Origin: a virus
Virus record (IMG/VR): IMGVR_UViG_3300021964_000122
Location: 1-47,579 of that record
DNA: 47,579 nt
Direction: 5' to 3' (one strand)
Part shown: in pieces, positions 7,531-14,996 of the stretch
Layout of the letters: every line of letters starts with the position of its first letter
Position numbering within the stretch: the first letter of the stretch is position 1
Notes under the pieces: model-generated
The model's database searches: none
What the model was told of the DNA's origin: nothing
What the model saw: only the letters and a program-made list of their open reading frames with translations
Program-made: the position numbers and the translations under genes

Positions 7531-8892
7531 TTGATTAAGTAGACTTGGCACTTTACTCGCATACATCATCTGACGATCAATATCCTTTGATTGCTGATTC
7601 GTCTGTTGATTTGGCATCGTATAATTTTCCATTAGATTTGCTTCTGGTTGATTATACATATTATCTGATGCCATGCCTCCAAGTGCTTTGCCTTTACGTC
7701 CGTTGTCATATTCGCGTTCTGCTTCGTCCATCATTTCTTGGAGTTTGTCAGCGCCAATTTGATCAACGGCCTTTTTGGTGAATACAAATTCACCATCCGA
7801 TAACCTTGCTGGTATCGAATCTGATATTCCTGATCCCGGCCCTTCAACTGTGCCAGCACCAGAAAACTCTGTTGCATTAATCATTACTTTATTTAAAATT
7901 TCTTCAAGACGATCATCGTCATCTAAAGCCTTAAATAAATATTCTTGCTCATCTTCAGTAAGCATTTCTTCTGTAATAAACTCTACATACTCTTCTTCCA
8001 TTTCATCATCTGGAAGCATATTTTTAGATTCTTCTTTTTCTTCTTTTGAACTAATGTTGTCGTAAGTATCTTTGGGTGGCTTTTCAATAGACATTTCCAT
8101 TTCTAATGGAACTAGCATAGAACCGCCTTGCTGCTTCTTAGCTCGCAGTACATTATCTTTTCCTGTTTGAAAAAGCTTCAAATAGCTTGCAAAAAAGTTT
8201 TTCAGTTCTTTTTCATCTTTAAATTTATCGCCGTGGACAGCTTTAAACAAATCAAAATCCATAGGCCTTGTAAGTGCTTGAAGACCAGCCTGACCTTCTT
8301 TTTTAACCATATCAAGTAAAAGATCTGAAACTTCTGCATACTGATCAACATCGCCAGCATAATAAGGAAGGACTCGTACTTGTTTATCTGTAAGACCAAA
8401 ATCCTTTTTAAAAATTTCTTCAACCGCCTCTGCTTTTTCTACCGCTTTGTCAAGGAAAGTATTTTTATCGGATTTATCATAAGCATCTGCTGCTTTTTTA
8501 TATTTAGTTTCTAACTCAGGACTAACTACAACATTTTTAACTATTTTAGAAATTAATGAGCCAATATTACGTTGTTGTCTTTCTACAGGATTAAGTAAAG
8601 ATAAGCCGCCTTCAGCTTTTCCCTTGCGAGTATCGTCTTCGTCTTCAATTTCGTCTTCGTCTTCGTTTTCTGTTGTTCTTCCGGGGGCAACCTTTTTGAT
8701 TTCTTTTACGGCGTCTTTAAGCTCTACGGGGCTGTTCTCTTCCCATTTTTTAACTTTGTCTTGTTGATTTACATCTAACGGTATGCCGCGTGCATAGTCA
8801 ACTAATGTTTGTGCATTCGCTGGGCTATTAGCAGTAAGACCTCTAAAAGTCCCCTCGTTTAACTCTAATCCCTTAAAATCGAATCCGCGCAT
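7528..8892 (-). CDS. Acidic structural protein with C-terminal SDSIPARLSDGEFV motif
   Basis: A 454-residue acidic, mainly helical protein between portal and scaffold. An Asp/Glu-rich stretch (residues 75-90) and a second one (285-320) are separated by predicted helices. Near residue 375 it has GPGSGISDSIPARLSDGEFV followed by a helix; this motif recurs in many phage structural proteins and is thought to mark a small domain of unknown function. The start ATG at 8892 has AGGAAG upstream and lies two bases after the previous stop. Candidate roles are a virion or assembly protein; the sequence does not distinguish them. Confidence 0.6.
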   Translation of the reverse strand: MRGFDFKGLELNEGTFRGLTANSPANAQTLVDYARGIPLDVNQQDKVKKWEENSPVELKDAVKEIKKVAPGRTTENEDEDEIEDEDDTRKGKAEGGLSLLNPVERQQRNIGSLISKIVKNVVVSPELETKYKKAADAYDKSDKNTFLDKAVEKAEAVEEIFKKDFGLTDKQVRVLPYYAGDVDQYAEVSDLLLDMVKKEGQAGLQALTRPMDFDLFKAVHGDKFKDEKELKNFFASYLKLFQTGKDNVLRAKKQQGGSMLVPLEMEMSIEKPPKDTYDNISSKEEKEESKNMLPDDEMEEEYVEFITEEMLTEDEQEYLFKALDDDDRLEEILNKVMINATEFSGAGTVEGPGSGISDSIPARLSDGEFVFTKKAVDQIGADKLQEMMDEAEREYDNGRKGKALGGMASDNMYNQPEANLMENYTMPNQQTNQQSKDIDRQMMYASKVPSLLNQ

Positions 8893-8893
8893 C

Positions 8894-9118
8894 TTAATCT
8901 TCCTTTCGTCTTTGATTGACTTGTTCTTGTAGTGTTAGCAAGTTAGCCAGAGAACTCGCCTTCCCCTGCTTGCGGTACATTTCCTGTTCCGATGTTGCCA
9001 TCGCCAGTGCCTGTAACTCCAGCATCCGTAGGTTGGTCAGGTGTTCCTTCATCGGCTCCCATAATTCCGGGTTGTTCACCAAGGGGGCCAACTTGTTCGC
9101 CATCTGTTTGTCCAGCAT
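8894..9118 (-). CDS. Small helical protein overlapping the portal C-terminus
   Basis: A 74-residue protein (MLDKQMANKLAPLVNN..., ending LTLQEQVNQRRKED), with AGGA about 11 bases upstream. It resembles the short helical proteins that follow the portal gene in many podoviruses (an LxxLxxNPE start, a central MYRKQGK, a LLxLQEQV end). It overlaps the portal gene by 176 bases in another frame, opposite the portal's Gly/Thr/Asp-rich tail. The normal protein-like composition of this frame, against the low-complexity portal frame, argues that it is real. The function is unknown. An alternative ATG lies at 9100. Confidence 0.62.
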   Translation of the reverse strand: MLDKQMANKLAPLVNNPELWEPMKEHLTNLRMLELQALAMATSEQEMYRKQGKASSLANLLTLQEQVNQRRKED

Positions 9119-11123
9119 TATTTTGCATTCCTATAATTTGGGCAGCAAGGGCTGCTTCTTCAGGGTCATTAAGAATTTCATCAGGATCAAGATCCAAGCT
9201 ATATGCAAGCTCTGAAATAAGTTTTGACATTTTAACAAAAGGAGCAATCGCTGGGTTTTGAGCGGTTTGAAGAAACATTGTAAGACGTTGGCTTCGCACT
9301 TCCTTTTGCATAAGGCTATTAGTACCCATAGCCCGAATCTCTAAATCACCTTCAATATTTAAAGCACCCTCAAAAAATTGCATATTCCATTGAAAGTAAG
9401 CTTTACCTAAAGGCTTTAACAAAAAATCATCCAGATTTTTTACAACTGTCTTTATGTTTAGTGATGCTGCGCCTAATAGCATGGACATTCCTGACGCTGT
9501 TCGTGTCATGCTCTGCACACCTGTTTGACCGTGTGAGTAGCTAGGAATGCCTGTTTGTTCGTCAGCAAGCTGCCTAAACTTATCAAACATCATCATATTT
9601 TCTTGTGATGTGTTTGGAAAGCGTAGACCATGAATGGCTTGTCCCGGCATACCTGACTGCCGCTTAAATACTTTACCGGGATAAATTTCCATGCTTTGAC
9701 CGCCAACAAGCATAGTCTCGTCTACGTCAAAGACTAGCGAGCCACTTAACGCCAGATTATCAATAGCCATTCGTGCATGACCATTCATAATCTGCTGGCT
9801 GTCATTCATGTTTTCTGCAACGCCAATACCAAAAAACGAATAAGGATTACGCTCGTAGGGGAAGGCATTGTATGGAATACGGTAAGGCGTAAAAGGATTT
9901 ACAACTGCCCTAAGCACAAAGCCATTACATACCCACGCATTGATTTGAAGTTCGTCCAAAGAGTCAACATCATCTGGAATATCCATGCCAATTTCTTTGG
10001 CATATTCAACATCCATCAATCCCCAATACTCAAGAACTTCAAAACGACTAGCGCCCATATCAGACATACGCTGATCATCTTTTAGCTCATACTCGTAATC
10101 TTGTTCTGTGTAGTTTGGCCCCATCATTAAACAGTTTCTGATGGCGTCTTCATTAAAGTAAGGCATTCGTCGTAATGCTCTAAGCTGAGATTTATTTAGC
10201 TTATGGCGATGGACAACGTATTCGCATTCTTCAATGGAGGTAGCATTAGGATCAGGAAAGAAATCCCAAACACTGACAAATTCAATTCGTGGTACTCGTA
10301 CAAAAGAAGGGTCGTAGTCACGCCCGTCCTCTGTTTTTGTCCAACGATGTAAAACTTTATTAAAGTTAAACGGCCCTTTTACAATACCCGTACCAAACAA
10401 AGTTGCTTCAAACATTGCATTTCTAAGTTCGGTAGAACCATTTGACTCATCAATTTGATCGTGAATCAAACGCTCCATGTTTCTTGAAGCATCTTTTACG
10501 GGTGAAATCTCAGGCGCTTCTGGAATTGGTGACGGGCCTGCTTCAAAAGTTAGTTTTTCATTGTTTTCAAGATCTTCAAAAATACCTTCGCCAGTAGACA
10601 TTCTGGCTCCCGGCTTTAATACTCGACCATCTCCTTTGTAGCCTACACCCATAGGCTCTTCTTCAGCTTCTTCTGTAGGCGTTGGTGGCGTAGGAGCCAC
10701 TGCGCTTTCAATTCCCGGTGAAGCTTCTGAGCTAAGGTGCATATACTCAGCAGCACCTTCTGGAATATGTGTAGGCGTAACGCCAATAGGAAATTTGCCT
10801 GTACCAAAAATAACATCTACAAGCTGACCAAAAGCAGCAAGCACTTTGGTCTTAGTAACTTTAATAAAGACACGAGACTTTTCAGATTCACGGAAACGTA
10901 CATTTTTAGGGTACATTCCTCTAAAATTATGATAAGCCGTAATCCAACGATTTTCGTCAGAATCTCTAGCCATTTGAGCATCGGCGTACCGTGCTTCAAT
11001 AAGGCCTGCTAGATTTGATTTAATTTGAGAATCTGCTTCTAAGGTTAAACCGTCTTCGCCTTCAGCTTCTTCAAAATAAATATTATCAGCATTTTGTATC
11101 AGTGTGTTTTCAAATTCTGACAT
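8943..11123 (-). CDS. Portal protein
   Basis: A 726-residue protein with features of large podovirus portals: an N-terminal FRGMYPKNVRF region, KVTKTKVLAAFGQLVDVIFG, a middle stem segment with WDFFPDPNATSIEECEYVVH, PFTPYRIPYNAFPYERNPYS, a GIGVAENMNDSQQIMNG-like segment, and a long helical crown ending in a low-complexity Gly/Pro/Thr/Asp tail (residues about 670-726). A Glu/Pro-rich insertion lies around residues 140-215. The position between terL and scaffold supports the call. The dodecameric portal sits at one capsid vertex and is the channel for DNA. The tail overlaps the next gene in another frame. Confidence 0.85.
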   Translation of the reverse strand: MSEFENTLIQNADNIYFEEAEGEDGLTLEADSQIKSNLAGLIEARYADAQMARDSDENRWITAYHNFRGMYPKNVRFRESEKSRVFIKVTKTKVLAAFGQLVDVIFGTGKFPIGVTPTHIPEGAAEYMHLSSEASPGIESAVAPTPPTPTEEAEEEPMGVGYKGDGRVLKPGARMSTGEGIFEDLENNEKLTFEAGPSPIPEAPEISPVKDASRNMERLIHDQIDESNGSTELRNAMFEATLFGTGIVKGPFNFNKVLHRWTKTEDGRDYDPSFVRVPRIEFVSVWDFFPDPNATSIEECEYVVHRHKLNKSQLRALRRMPYFNEDAIRNCLMMGPNYTEQDYEYELKDDQRMSDMGASRFEVLEYWGLMDVEYAKEIGMDIPDDVDSLDELQINAWVCNGFVLRAVVNPFTPYRIPYNAFPYERNPYSFFGIGVAENMNDSQQIMNGHARMAIDNLALSGSLVFDVDETMLVGGQSMEIYPGKVFKRQSGMPGQAIHGLRFPNTSQENMMMFDKFRQLADEQTGIPSYSHGQTGVQSMTRTASGMSMLLGAASLNIKTVVKNLDDFLLKPLGKAYFQWNMQFFEGALNIEGDLEIRAMGTNSLMQKEVRSQRLTMFLQTAQNPAIAPFVKMSKLISELAYSLDLDPDEILNDPEEAALAAQIIGMQNNAGQTDGEQVGPLGEQPGIMGADEGTPDQPTDAGVTGTGDGNIGTGNVPQAGEGEFSG

Positions 11124-11125
11124 AA

Positions 11126-11236
11126 TTATCCTATGGGTGTTAAGCTTACAATACTATATATCAAAGCCCAGCCCGTTACAATACCTAAACTATAAATACC
11201 CCAAGTATTTAGTGGTCGCCATATTTTGTTTTTCAT
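11126..11236 (-). CDS. 36-residue single-pass membrane protein
   Basis: Read directly from the gap between terL and portal: M-K-N-K-I-W-R-P-L-N then a hydrophobic segment (WGIYSLGIVTGWALIYSIV) and the end SLTPIG. The ATG overlaps the terL stop as TAATG, and the stop lies two bases before the portal ATG, so the frame fills the gap exactly. One transmembrane helix (residues about 12-32) with a basic N-terminus. The tight coupling is the main evidence for expression. Function unknown; being in the packaging operon does not explain why it is membrane-bound. Confidence 0.68.
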   Translation of the reverse strand: MKNKIWRPLNTWGIYSLGIVTGWALIYSIVSLTPIG

Positions 11237-12915
11237 TAGTACCCGAATGTTCCGTCTGCTGGTTGATAAATAGTTTCTCTGTGAAAGTCCCGTATTTGGC
11301 TATAAGTATCGTGTACTCTTGGCCTAGCCATAATAAGATAACGCAAAGCATCATATGCGTGATCTGATGCCTTGGTATCTACATCTTCAGGATTGCTTTT
11401 ATCCAGAGGAATACTTTGAAGTTCGCGTATCAGGTTAGGACAAGTATTAAATATTTGTAATTTGGGCCTTCCGCTTTGCTGTAACTTCAGGTATTCGTGG
11501 ATTTGAATTTTTCCTGCAACCCTGTTTTTATCTGCTCGTCTTAGCTTATGTCCAGCTTTGACAAGTGTTTCTCCTACTGTTGGGCCTGTTTGCCCCGTTC
11601 TGTTCCAACAGGCTGTATCTAGTACGCCCGGAACACTCATTGGATCATTTAGCTCCATTTCAGTAATCATAAAGGCTAGGTCGGTGCCTAGTAGACCTTT
11701 GCGATATAACTCTCTATAAATTATAAGTGTGCCATCGTCTTTGTCTACGGCTCCCCAAACACAAGCTGATTCTGAAGCGTAACCATAGTCAATACCTTTT
11801 ATGCGTTCCCAATGTAAAGGAATATCAAAAGGCTCAACAACATGAACATTTCTATCAAACTCTGTGAAGGCTGCACCTTCTGCAACATCCCAATCACCTT
11901 CTAGGAGTTGCCTTCTTTGTGTGGGCGGCAATGCTTTTAGCATTTGTTCGTACCGCCCATCAGAAGCTAGAAAAGGATTATCTTCTAATCTAGCTGGTAT
12001 AAATTTTCTTGTTAGTCCATCTTTACCTACAAAAGCATCGTAGGGTGGAGCAGGATCTATATATCGTTTTTTAACCCAATGAGCGCCAACGCCACCGGGG
12101 TTAGCTGTACACCGCATATATGGTATAATCTCAGGGTCTGTTGTACGCAGTCGTGAAGCCAAGTAGTTCCAAGAAAACTCTGTAGCTTGGTGCGTAATTT
12201 CGTCAAACCCAATCCAACTATATGCTTGACCTTGGTATCTGTATACATCCGCATCTCTCTCCAAGAATCCAAATTCTATTTTAGCTCCAGACGGAAAGTT
12301 CCAGAGCTTTTCTACTTCTTTGTACCTACAACCGGGAAAGGCTTTCGGGTAGAGCTCACGAGACTTATCTATTAGCTCGCGTAACTCTGGCATAGAACGC
12401 CGCAGGATCAAAGCCCTATGCGCTGCCCGATGAGCAAAACGAAGCGGATCAACCAACATCGCATAGCTCTTGCCTCCACCAGCCGCACCGCCGTACAAAA
12501 CATCAGTCTCAGAAGCGGCAAGAAAGTCTGTTTGTGGGCCATCGTTAGGCCTAAATATGACGTTCTCTTCTGCGACAGTCCTTAACGACTTGGGCAAATC
12601 ATCAGTTTCTGTAGTTATTTTTCCTTCTGATTTTGCCTCAGTTCCTTCTAATTTATGGAGAGTTTTTTTAGAAGTGTTAAGCGACCTTTTATAGTTTTCA
12701 AGCTTGGTGCGTACCTGCGCTAACCGTTTTTCTTTATTCCGAACGGTTTTGAGGGCTTTTAATTTGGCCTTAGTTTCAGAGTGATAGTTATAACCACGCC
12801 CTGAAGACCCTTTTGGCCTGCCCGTCTTTTTACGGGGAGTCCCATCCTTTTTAAGAATAAACTCCCCATCTTCATCCCGAACATAATTGTCAGGATTTAA
12901 ATCCCAATCATTCAT
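11236..12915 (-). CDS. terL: Terminase large subunit
   Basis: A 559-residue packaging motor. Residues 1-115 are an unusual, basic, coiled-coil N-terminal extension with an AT-hook-like TGRPKGSSGRGY. The ATPase follows: Walker A GGAAGGGKS (142-150), Walker B WIGFDE (234-239) and motif III CTANPG (279-284). The nuclease part has IDYGYA with D376, VLDTAC with D433 and SDHAYDALRY with D518, the expected RNase H-like acidic set. It would translocate DNA into the head and cut concatemers. Its start at 12915 overlaps the upstream gene by eight bases. A TAATG junction follows. Confidence 0.95.
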   Translation of the reverse strand: MNDWDLNPDNYVRDEDGEFILKKDGTPRKKTGRPKGSSGRGYNYHSETKAKLKALKTVRNKEKRLAQVRTKLENYKRSLNTSKKTLHKLEGTEAKSEGKITTETDDLPKSLRTVAEENVIFRPNDGPQTDFLAASETDVLYGGAAGGGKSYAMLVDPLRFAHRAAHRALILRRSMPELRELIDKSRELYPKAFPGCRYKEVEKLWNFPSGAKIEFGFLERDADVYRYQGQAYSWIGFDEITHQATEFSWNYLASRLRTTDPEIIPYMRCTANPGGVGAHWVKKRYIDPAPPYDAFVGKDGLTRKFIPARLEDNPFLASDGRYEQMLKALPPTQRRQLLEGDWDVAEGAAFTEFDRNVHVVEPFDIPLHWERIKGIDYGYASESACVWGAVDKDDGTLIIYRELYRKGLLGTDLAFMITEMELNDPMSVPGVLDTACWNRTGQTGPTVGETLVKAGHKLRRADKNRVAGKIQIHEYLKLQQSGRPKLQIFNTCPNLIRELQSIPLDKSNPEDVDTKASDHAYDALRYLIMARPRVHDTYSQIRDFHRETIYQPADGTFGY

Positions 12916-13135
12916 ACCGATCTGCTATTTTCTTTAGGCCAGCATGAGAAATTTTTCGGCCTGTGTCATGTTCTAGCCACATGGCCCCTTCTCGTAAAGA
13001 TAAAACTTTATTTTTTACGAGTGGAACGATCTTATTGAGGGCTTTTAACTCCTCTGGTATTTCTTCTAGAAACTCACTTGATTCTTCTTTTAGTTTATAA
13101 CCAAATGGAATCGTACTGCTAGTTCGCCTCTTCAT
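12908..13135 (-). CDS. Small HTH-like protein between terS and terL
   Basis: A 75-residue protein starting MKRRTSSTIPFGYKL at an ATG with GAAGG upstream; the frame extends upstream to a TTG but this is less likely. The C-terminal half (SLREGAMWLEHDTGRKISHAGLKKIADR, given in part) looks like a helix-turn-helix of the kind found at the ends of resolvases and small packaging proteins. It overlaps terS by 17 bases and terL by eight, so all three are coupled. It could be a DNA-binding accessory of the terminase; this is inferred from position. Confidence 0.62.
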   Translation of the reverse strand: MKRRTSSTIPFGYKLKEESSEFLEEIPEELKALNKIVPLVKNKVLSLREGAMWLEHDTGRKISHAGLKKIADRYE

Positions 13136-13514
13136 ATTCGCCTTCAATTACAACTTCCTGTTTAGCTGGCAAAATAAACAATCCGTTCGATCCTTGAACA
13201 TTTACATCTAGTTTGTCTGTCTTTGATAGGCCAACACGGTCTAGGACTGTCTGTGCGGCCTGTAGACGGACGTTAGCTTGAGGTATGGGGTTATCACTAT
13301 CCATGACCTCAACGAGCTTCAGAGCGGCTTTAGGGGCGCTTTGAGCTAATATACTCTCAGCTAGTTCAATTATCTCTGATTTAAGTGCTTTAACTACGGA
13401 TGTATATGAGCCTTCCGCGTACCCCGCAAGCTCTGCTGCTTTTTTAGCGTCACCGTTGCAAGATATAAGATGATCAAGAAACGATTGTTGTTTTATAGTT
13501 AATTCTTTATTCAT
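13119..13514 (-). CDS. terS: Terminase small subunit
   Basis: A 131-residue protein with an N-terminal HTH of the small-terminase type (FLDHLISCNGDAKKAAELAGY, with a YAEGSYTSVVKALKSEI second helix), a helical oligomerisation part (SAPKAALKLVEVMDSD, ARxxAAQTVLDRVGLS-like) and an acidic end (VIEGEYEEAN). It would bind packaging-start DNA and load TerL. It is the first gene of the leftward convoy. Its ATG is only eight bases after the -10 box of the leftward promoter and has no ribosome-binding site, so the mRNA is predicted to be leaderless or nearly so. Confidence 0.82.
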   Translation of the reverse strand: MNKELTIKQQSFLDHLISCNGDAKKAAELAGYAEGSYTSVVKALKSEIIELAESILAQSAPKAALKLVEVMDSDNPIPQANVRLQAAQTVLDRVGLSKTDKLDVNVQGSNGLFILPAKQEVVIEGEYEEAN

Positions 13515-13522
13515 AACTATAC

Positions 13523-13551
13523 ATTATATACCTGATATTAAAAACTGTCAA
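13523..13551 (-). promoter_or_regulatory. Leftward consensus sigma70 promoter (perfect -35 and -10)
   Basis: On the - strand TTGACA (13551-13546) is followed by exactly 17 bases and then TATAAT (13528-13523). Both boxes are full consensus. The predicted start of transcription is about 13516, just before the terS ATG at 13514. This would drive the packaging and structural convoy with host RNA polymerase. Confidence 0.88.
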
Positions 13552-13592
13552 GTGTTATATATAGTATTTTTTGGTAATAGTTGGCATAAGTC

Positions 13593-13621
13593 TTGACAAA
13601 ATCAATTCTCAAGTATATAAT
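13593..13621 (+). promoter_or_regulatory. Rightward consensus sigma70 promoter (perfect -35 and -10)
   Basis: TTGACA (13593-13598), a 17-base spacer and TATAAT (13616-13621), all consensus. It lies back to back with the leftward promoter, 41 bases between the -35 boxes. Transcription would start near 13628 and give a leader of about 500 bases before the first gene at 14142. It is the probable early promoter for the + arm. Confidence 0.9.
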
Positions 13622-14027
13622 AGATTATGTAGCCCACCGGGTACATATACATATTACCAGCCCCGCCATTGCCTTTGAAGTCTTTGAAGTGGGGGCACAA
13701 TCTAGTTGACATTCAAAACCTACCAAATTGTGCGTGAATGAGTATATATAGGGGGGGTGGGGGGTGGCCTCCTGCCCCGGCTCAATAATCTTACAGATCT
13801 CTAGAAATTATAACAAAGAAACAATCTAAAAGAACTATAAAAACTTTTAAATCTCAGGGGAAAGGTTAAATTACTTCAGAATCTTCAGAGTATTTCTAGT
13901 TACCAGTTCTAGAGAAGCTTTAAAGATCTTTGTAGAAATTACTAACAATTCTAAAAAACTTAACATTTTCAAAAACTTGAGATAAATTAATAGATCCCTT
14001 TCTGGCGACAGCCGAGTTTTCAAAATT
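13622..14027 (+). other. Long non-coding leader: inverted repeat, G tract, AT-rich stretch
   Basis: No gene found. It holds a 9-bp tandem repeat CTTTGAAGT (13673-13690), an inverted repeat GCACAAT/ATTGTGC (13695-13701 with 13727-13733), a G-rich tract (G7-T-G6 near 13751-13764), and then a strongly AT-rich 250 bases with several TCTAGA/TTCTAG-like motifs. AT-rich DNA beside an early promoter is a plausible replication origin or a structured leader, but no known origin motif was recognised. Confidence 0.5.
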
Positions 14028-14097
14028 CCCTTAGTCCTTCTTAGTTTTAAAACCCCCTCACGTAGTGAGGGTTTTAAAACTTAGAAGGACTTAGGGG
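14028..14097 (+). repeat. Long palindrome, copy A (third member of the palindrome family)
   Basis: Arms of about 30 bases pair around a CGTAG loop at the centre: the left arm starts CCCTTAGTCCTTCTTAG, the right arm ends CTTAGAAGGACTTAGGGG. Relative to copies B and C, several bases differ, but both arms change together (T-A to C-G, T-A to G-C, C-G to G-C), keeping the stem. The inner part (AAAACCCCCTCA/TGAGGGTTTT) looks like a bidirectional terminator. It lies between the leader and the first early gene. Confidence 0.85.
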
Positions 14098-14141
14098 CCG
14101 CCCTCCCCGACGACAAACTCACAAACCGAAAGGATTTGATT

Positions 14142-14531
14142 ATGGATTATTCAGCGATTGATTCAAGCCGTCTTGCTACTGCCAACCAGTTCAAAGCTGT
14201 TGCGTATCACCTAGCCAAGTTGCACGATGGTCAGTCTGAAAATAACTATCAGTCAACCAAGATGTTCAAAGCGATTCTGTATAAATTCTATACTGATTCT
14301 AACACCAGAATGACTCATGGTGATGTTCAGAAGTTCTTCAAAGCCAAGTCAGTTCCAGCTAAGCTCAAGAAGATGATTAGTGTTAAGAAGACTGTTAAGA
14401 AATCAGTCTCGAAGCCGCAGGATTCGGCACCAAAAACTGATGATCTTCAAGAACTTACCAAGCTTGTTCTGGCTCAACAGGAACAAATTGCTGCTCTCGC
14501 CAAGGCAGTAGAATATCTTTCTAAGAACTGA
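14142..14531 (+). CDS. Early protein, paralogue of the gene at 15113
   Basis: A 129-residue protein starting MDYSAIDSSRLATANQF, with AAGGA seven bases upstream; a TTG six bases earlier is less likely. Residues 1-75 form a domain shared with the gene at 15113 (QFxxVAYHxAKLH, MFKAILYKFY, MTHGxxQKFFKAK). It then has a Lys-rich linker and a coiled-coil end (LAQQEQIAALAKAVEYL). It is the first gene of the rightward convoy, expected to be strongly and early expressed. Function unknown. The basic linker and coiled coil suggest binding to nucleic acid or a host protein; this is inference. Confidence 0.75.
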   Translation: MDYSAIDSSRLATANQFKAVAYHLAKLHDGQSENNYQSTKMFKAILYKFYTDSNTRMTHGDVQKFFKAKSVPAKLKKMISVKKTVKKSVSKPQDSAPKTDDLQELTKLVLAQQEQIAALAKAVEYLSKN

Positions 14532-14550
14532 TAAAGTTCTTAACTTTCTA

Positions 14551-14576
14551 GCCCCGCCTCGTGCGGGGTTTTTTTT
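14551..14576 (+). terminator. Intrinsic terminator
   Basis: CCCCGC and GCGGGG form a 6-bp GC stem with a CTCGT loop, followed directly by eight T residues, 20 bases after the stop of the gene at 14142. This is a standard factor-independent terminator. Confidence 0.9.
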
Positions 14577-14615
14577 ATCTAAAACAAATACTTAAAAGAT
14601 ATTGTGGAGGGTAGT

Positions 14616-14675
14616 ATGTTATTTATTGAAGCCAAGCAGTTATTGATGGCTAAAGATATGTGGGATATTTTTTGA
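14616..14675 (+). CDS. Possible 19-residue microprotein (leader peptide)
   Basis: A short frame (MLFIEAKQLLMAKDMWDIF) with a strong GGAGG six bases before its ATG, ending 14 bases before palindrome B. It is amphipathic. It is between a terminator and a hairpin, the arrangement of a leader peptide or of a very small phage effector. Evidence is only the ribosome-binding site and position, so confidence is low. Confidence 0.35.
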   Translation: MLFIEAKQLLMAKDMWDIF

Positions 14676-14685
14676 GGCCCGTCGG

Positions 14686-14758
14686 GGTCTTAGGGATTCT
14701 TAGCTTTAAAACCCCTTACGGTAGTGAGGGGTTTTAAAGCTTAGAAGCCCTTAGAGGA
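14686..14758 (+). repeat. 73-nt palindromic repeat, copy B
   Basis: Identical base for base to the copy at 14979-15051. The palindrome itself is 14689-14754: arms of about 30 bases around a CGGTAG loop, with CCCCTTA/TGAGGGG and flanking AAAA/TTTT at the core. It ends exactly where the GAGGAGG ribosome-binding site of the next gene begins. Possible roles: RNase III-type processing site, attenuator or bidirectional terminator, or a DNA site recognised by a protein. Confidence 0.9.
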
Positions 14759-14765
14759 GGCGACG

Positions 14766-14996
14766 ATGACTGACGAAAAAATACATGCTGTTGTAAATTA
14801 CGAGTTGACCGACAGCGTTTCAACACCAGAGTTTTTTACAAACACTTTGTTACTTGCATTTGATGCTGCTTTAGATGATGTTATTGAAGATATTATTGAT
14901 GCAAACCCTACAAAGTTTATGCACTACATTACGTTTTCTAAGGACGGTGGCGGCACATTTGGTGTTGCTAGTCTCGACGGTCTTAGGGATTCTTAG
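14766..14996 (+). CDS. Small acidic early protein flanked by identical palindromes
   Basis: A 76-residue acidic protein (MTDEKIHAVVNYELTD...) with AGGAGG six bases upstream. A hydrophobic/acidic helix lies near residues 25-45 (LLLAFDAALDDVIEDIIDAN). Its last codons (GLRDS and the TAG) are encoded inside palindrome C, so the hairpin begins within the gene. The whole gene lies between two 73-nt identical repeats, as if it were a unit that could be lost or duplicated by recombination. No family recognised. Confidence 0.6.
   Translation: MTDEKIHAVVNYELTDSVSTPEFFTNTLLLAFDAALDDVIEDIIDANPTKFMHYITFSKDGGGTFGVASLDGLRDS

Noticed and set aside
13751-13764. G7-T-G6 tract as a G-quadruplex
   Set aside because: Only two runs separated by one T; four well-separated G-runs are not present, so I do not call it.
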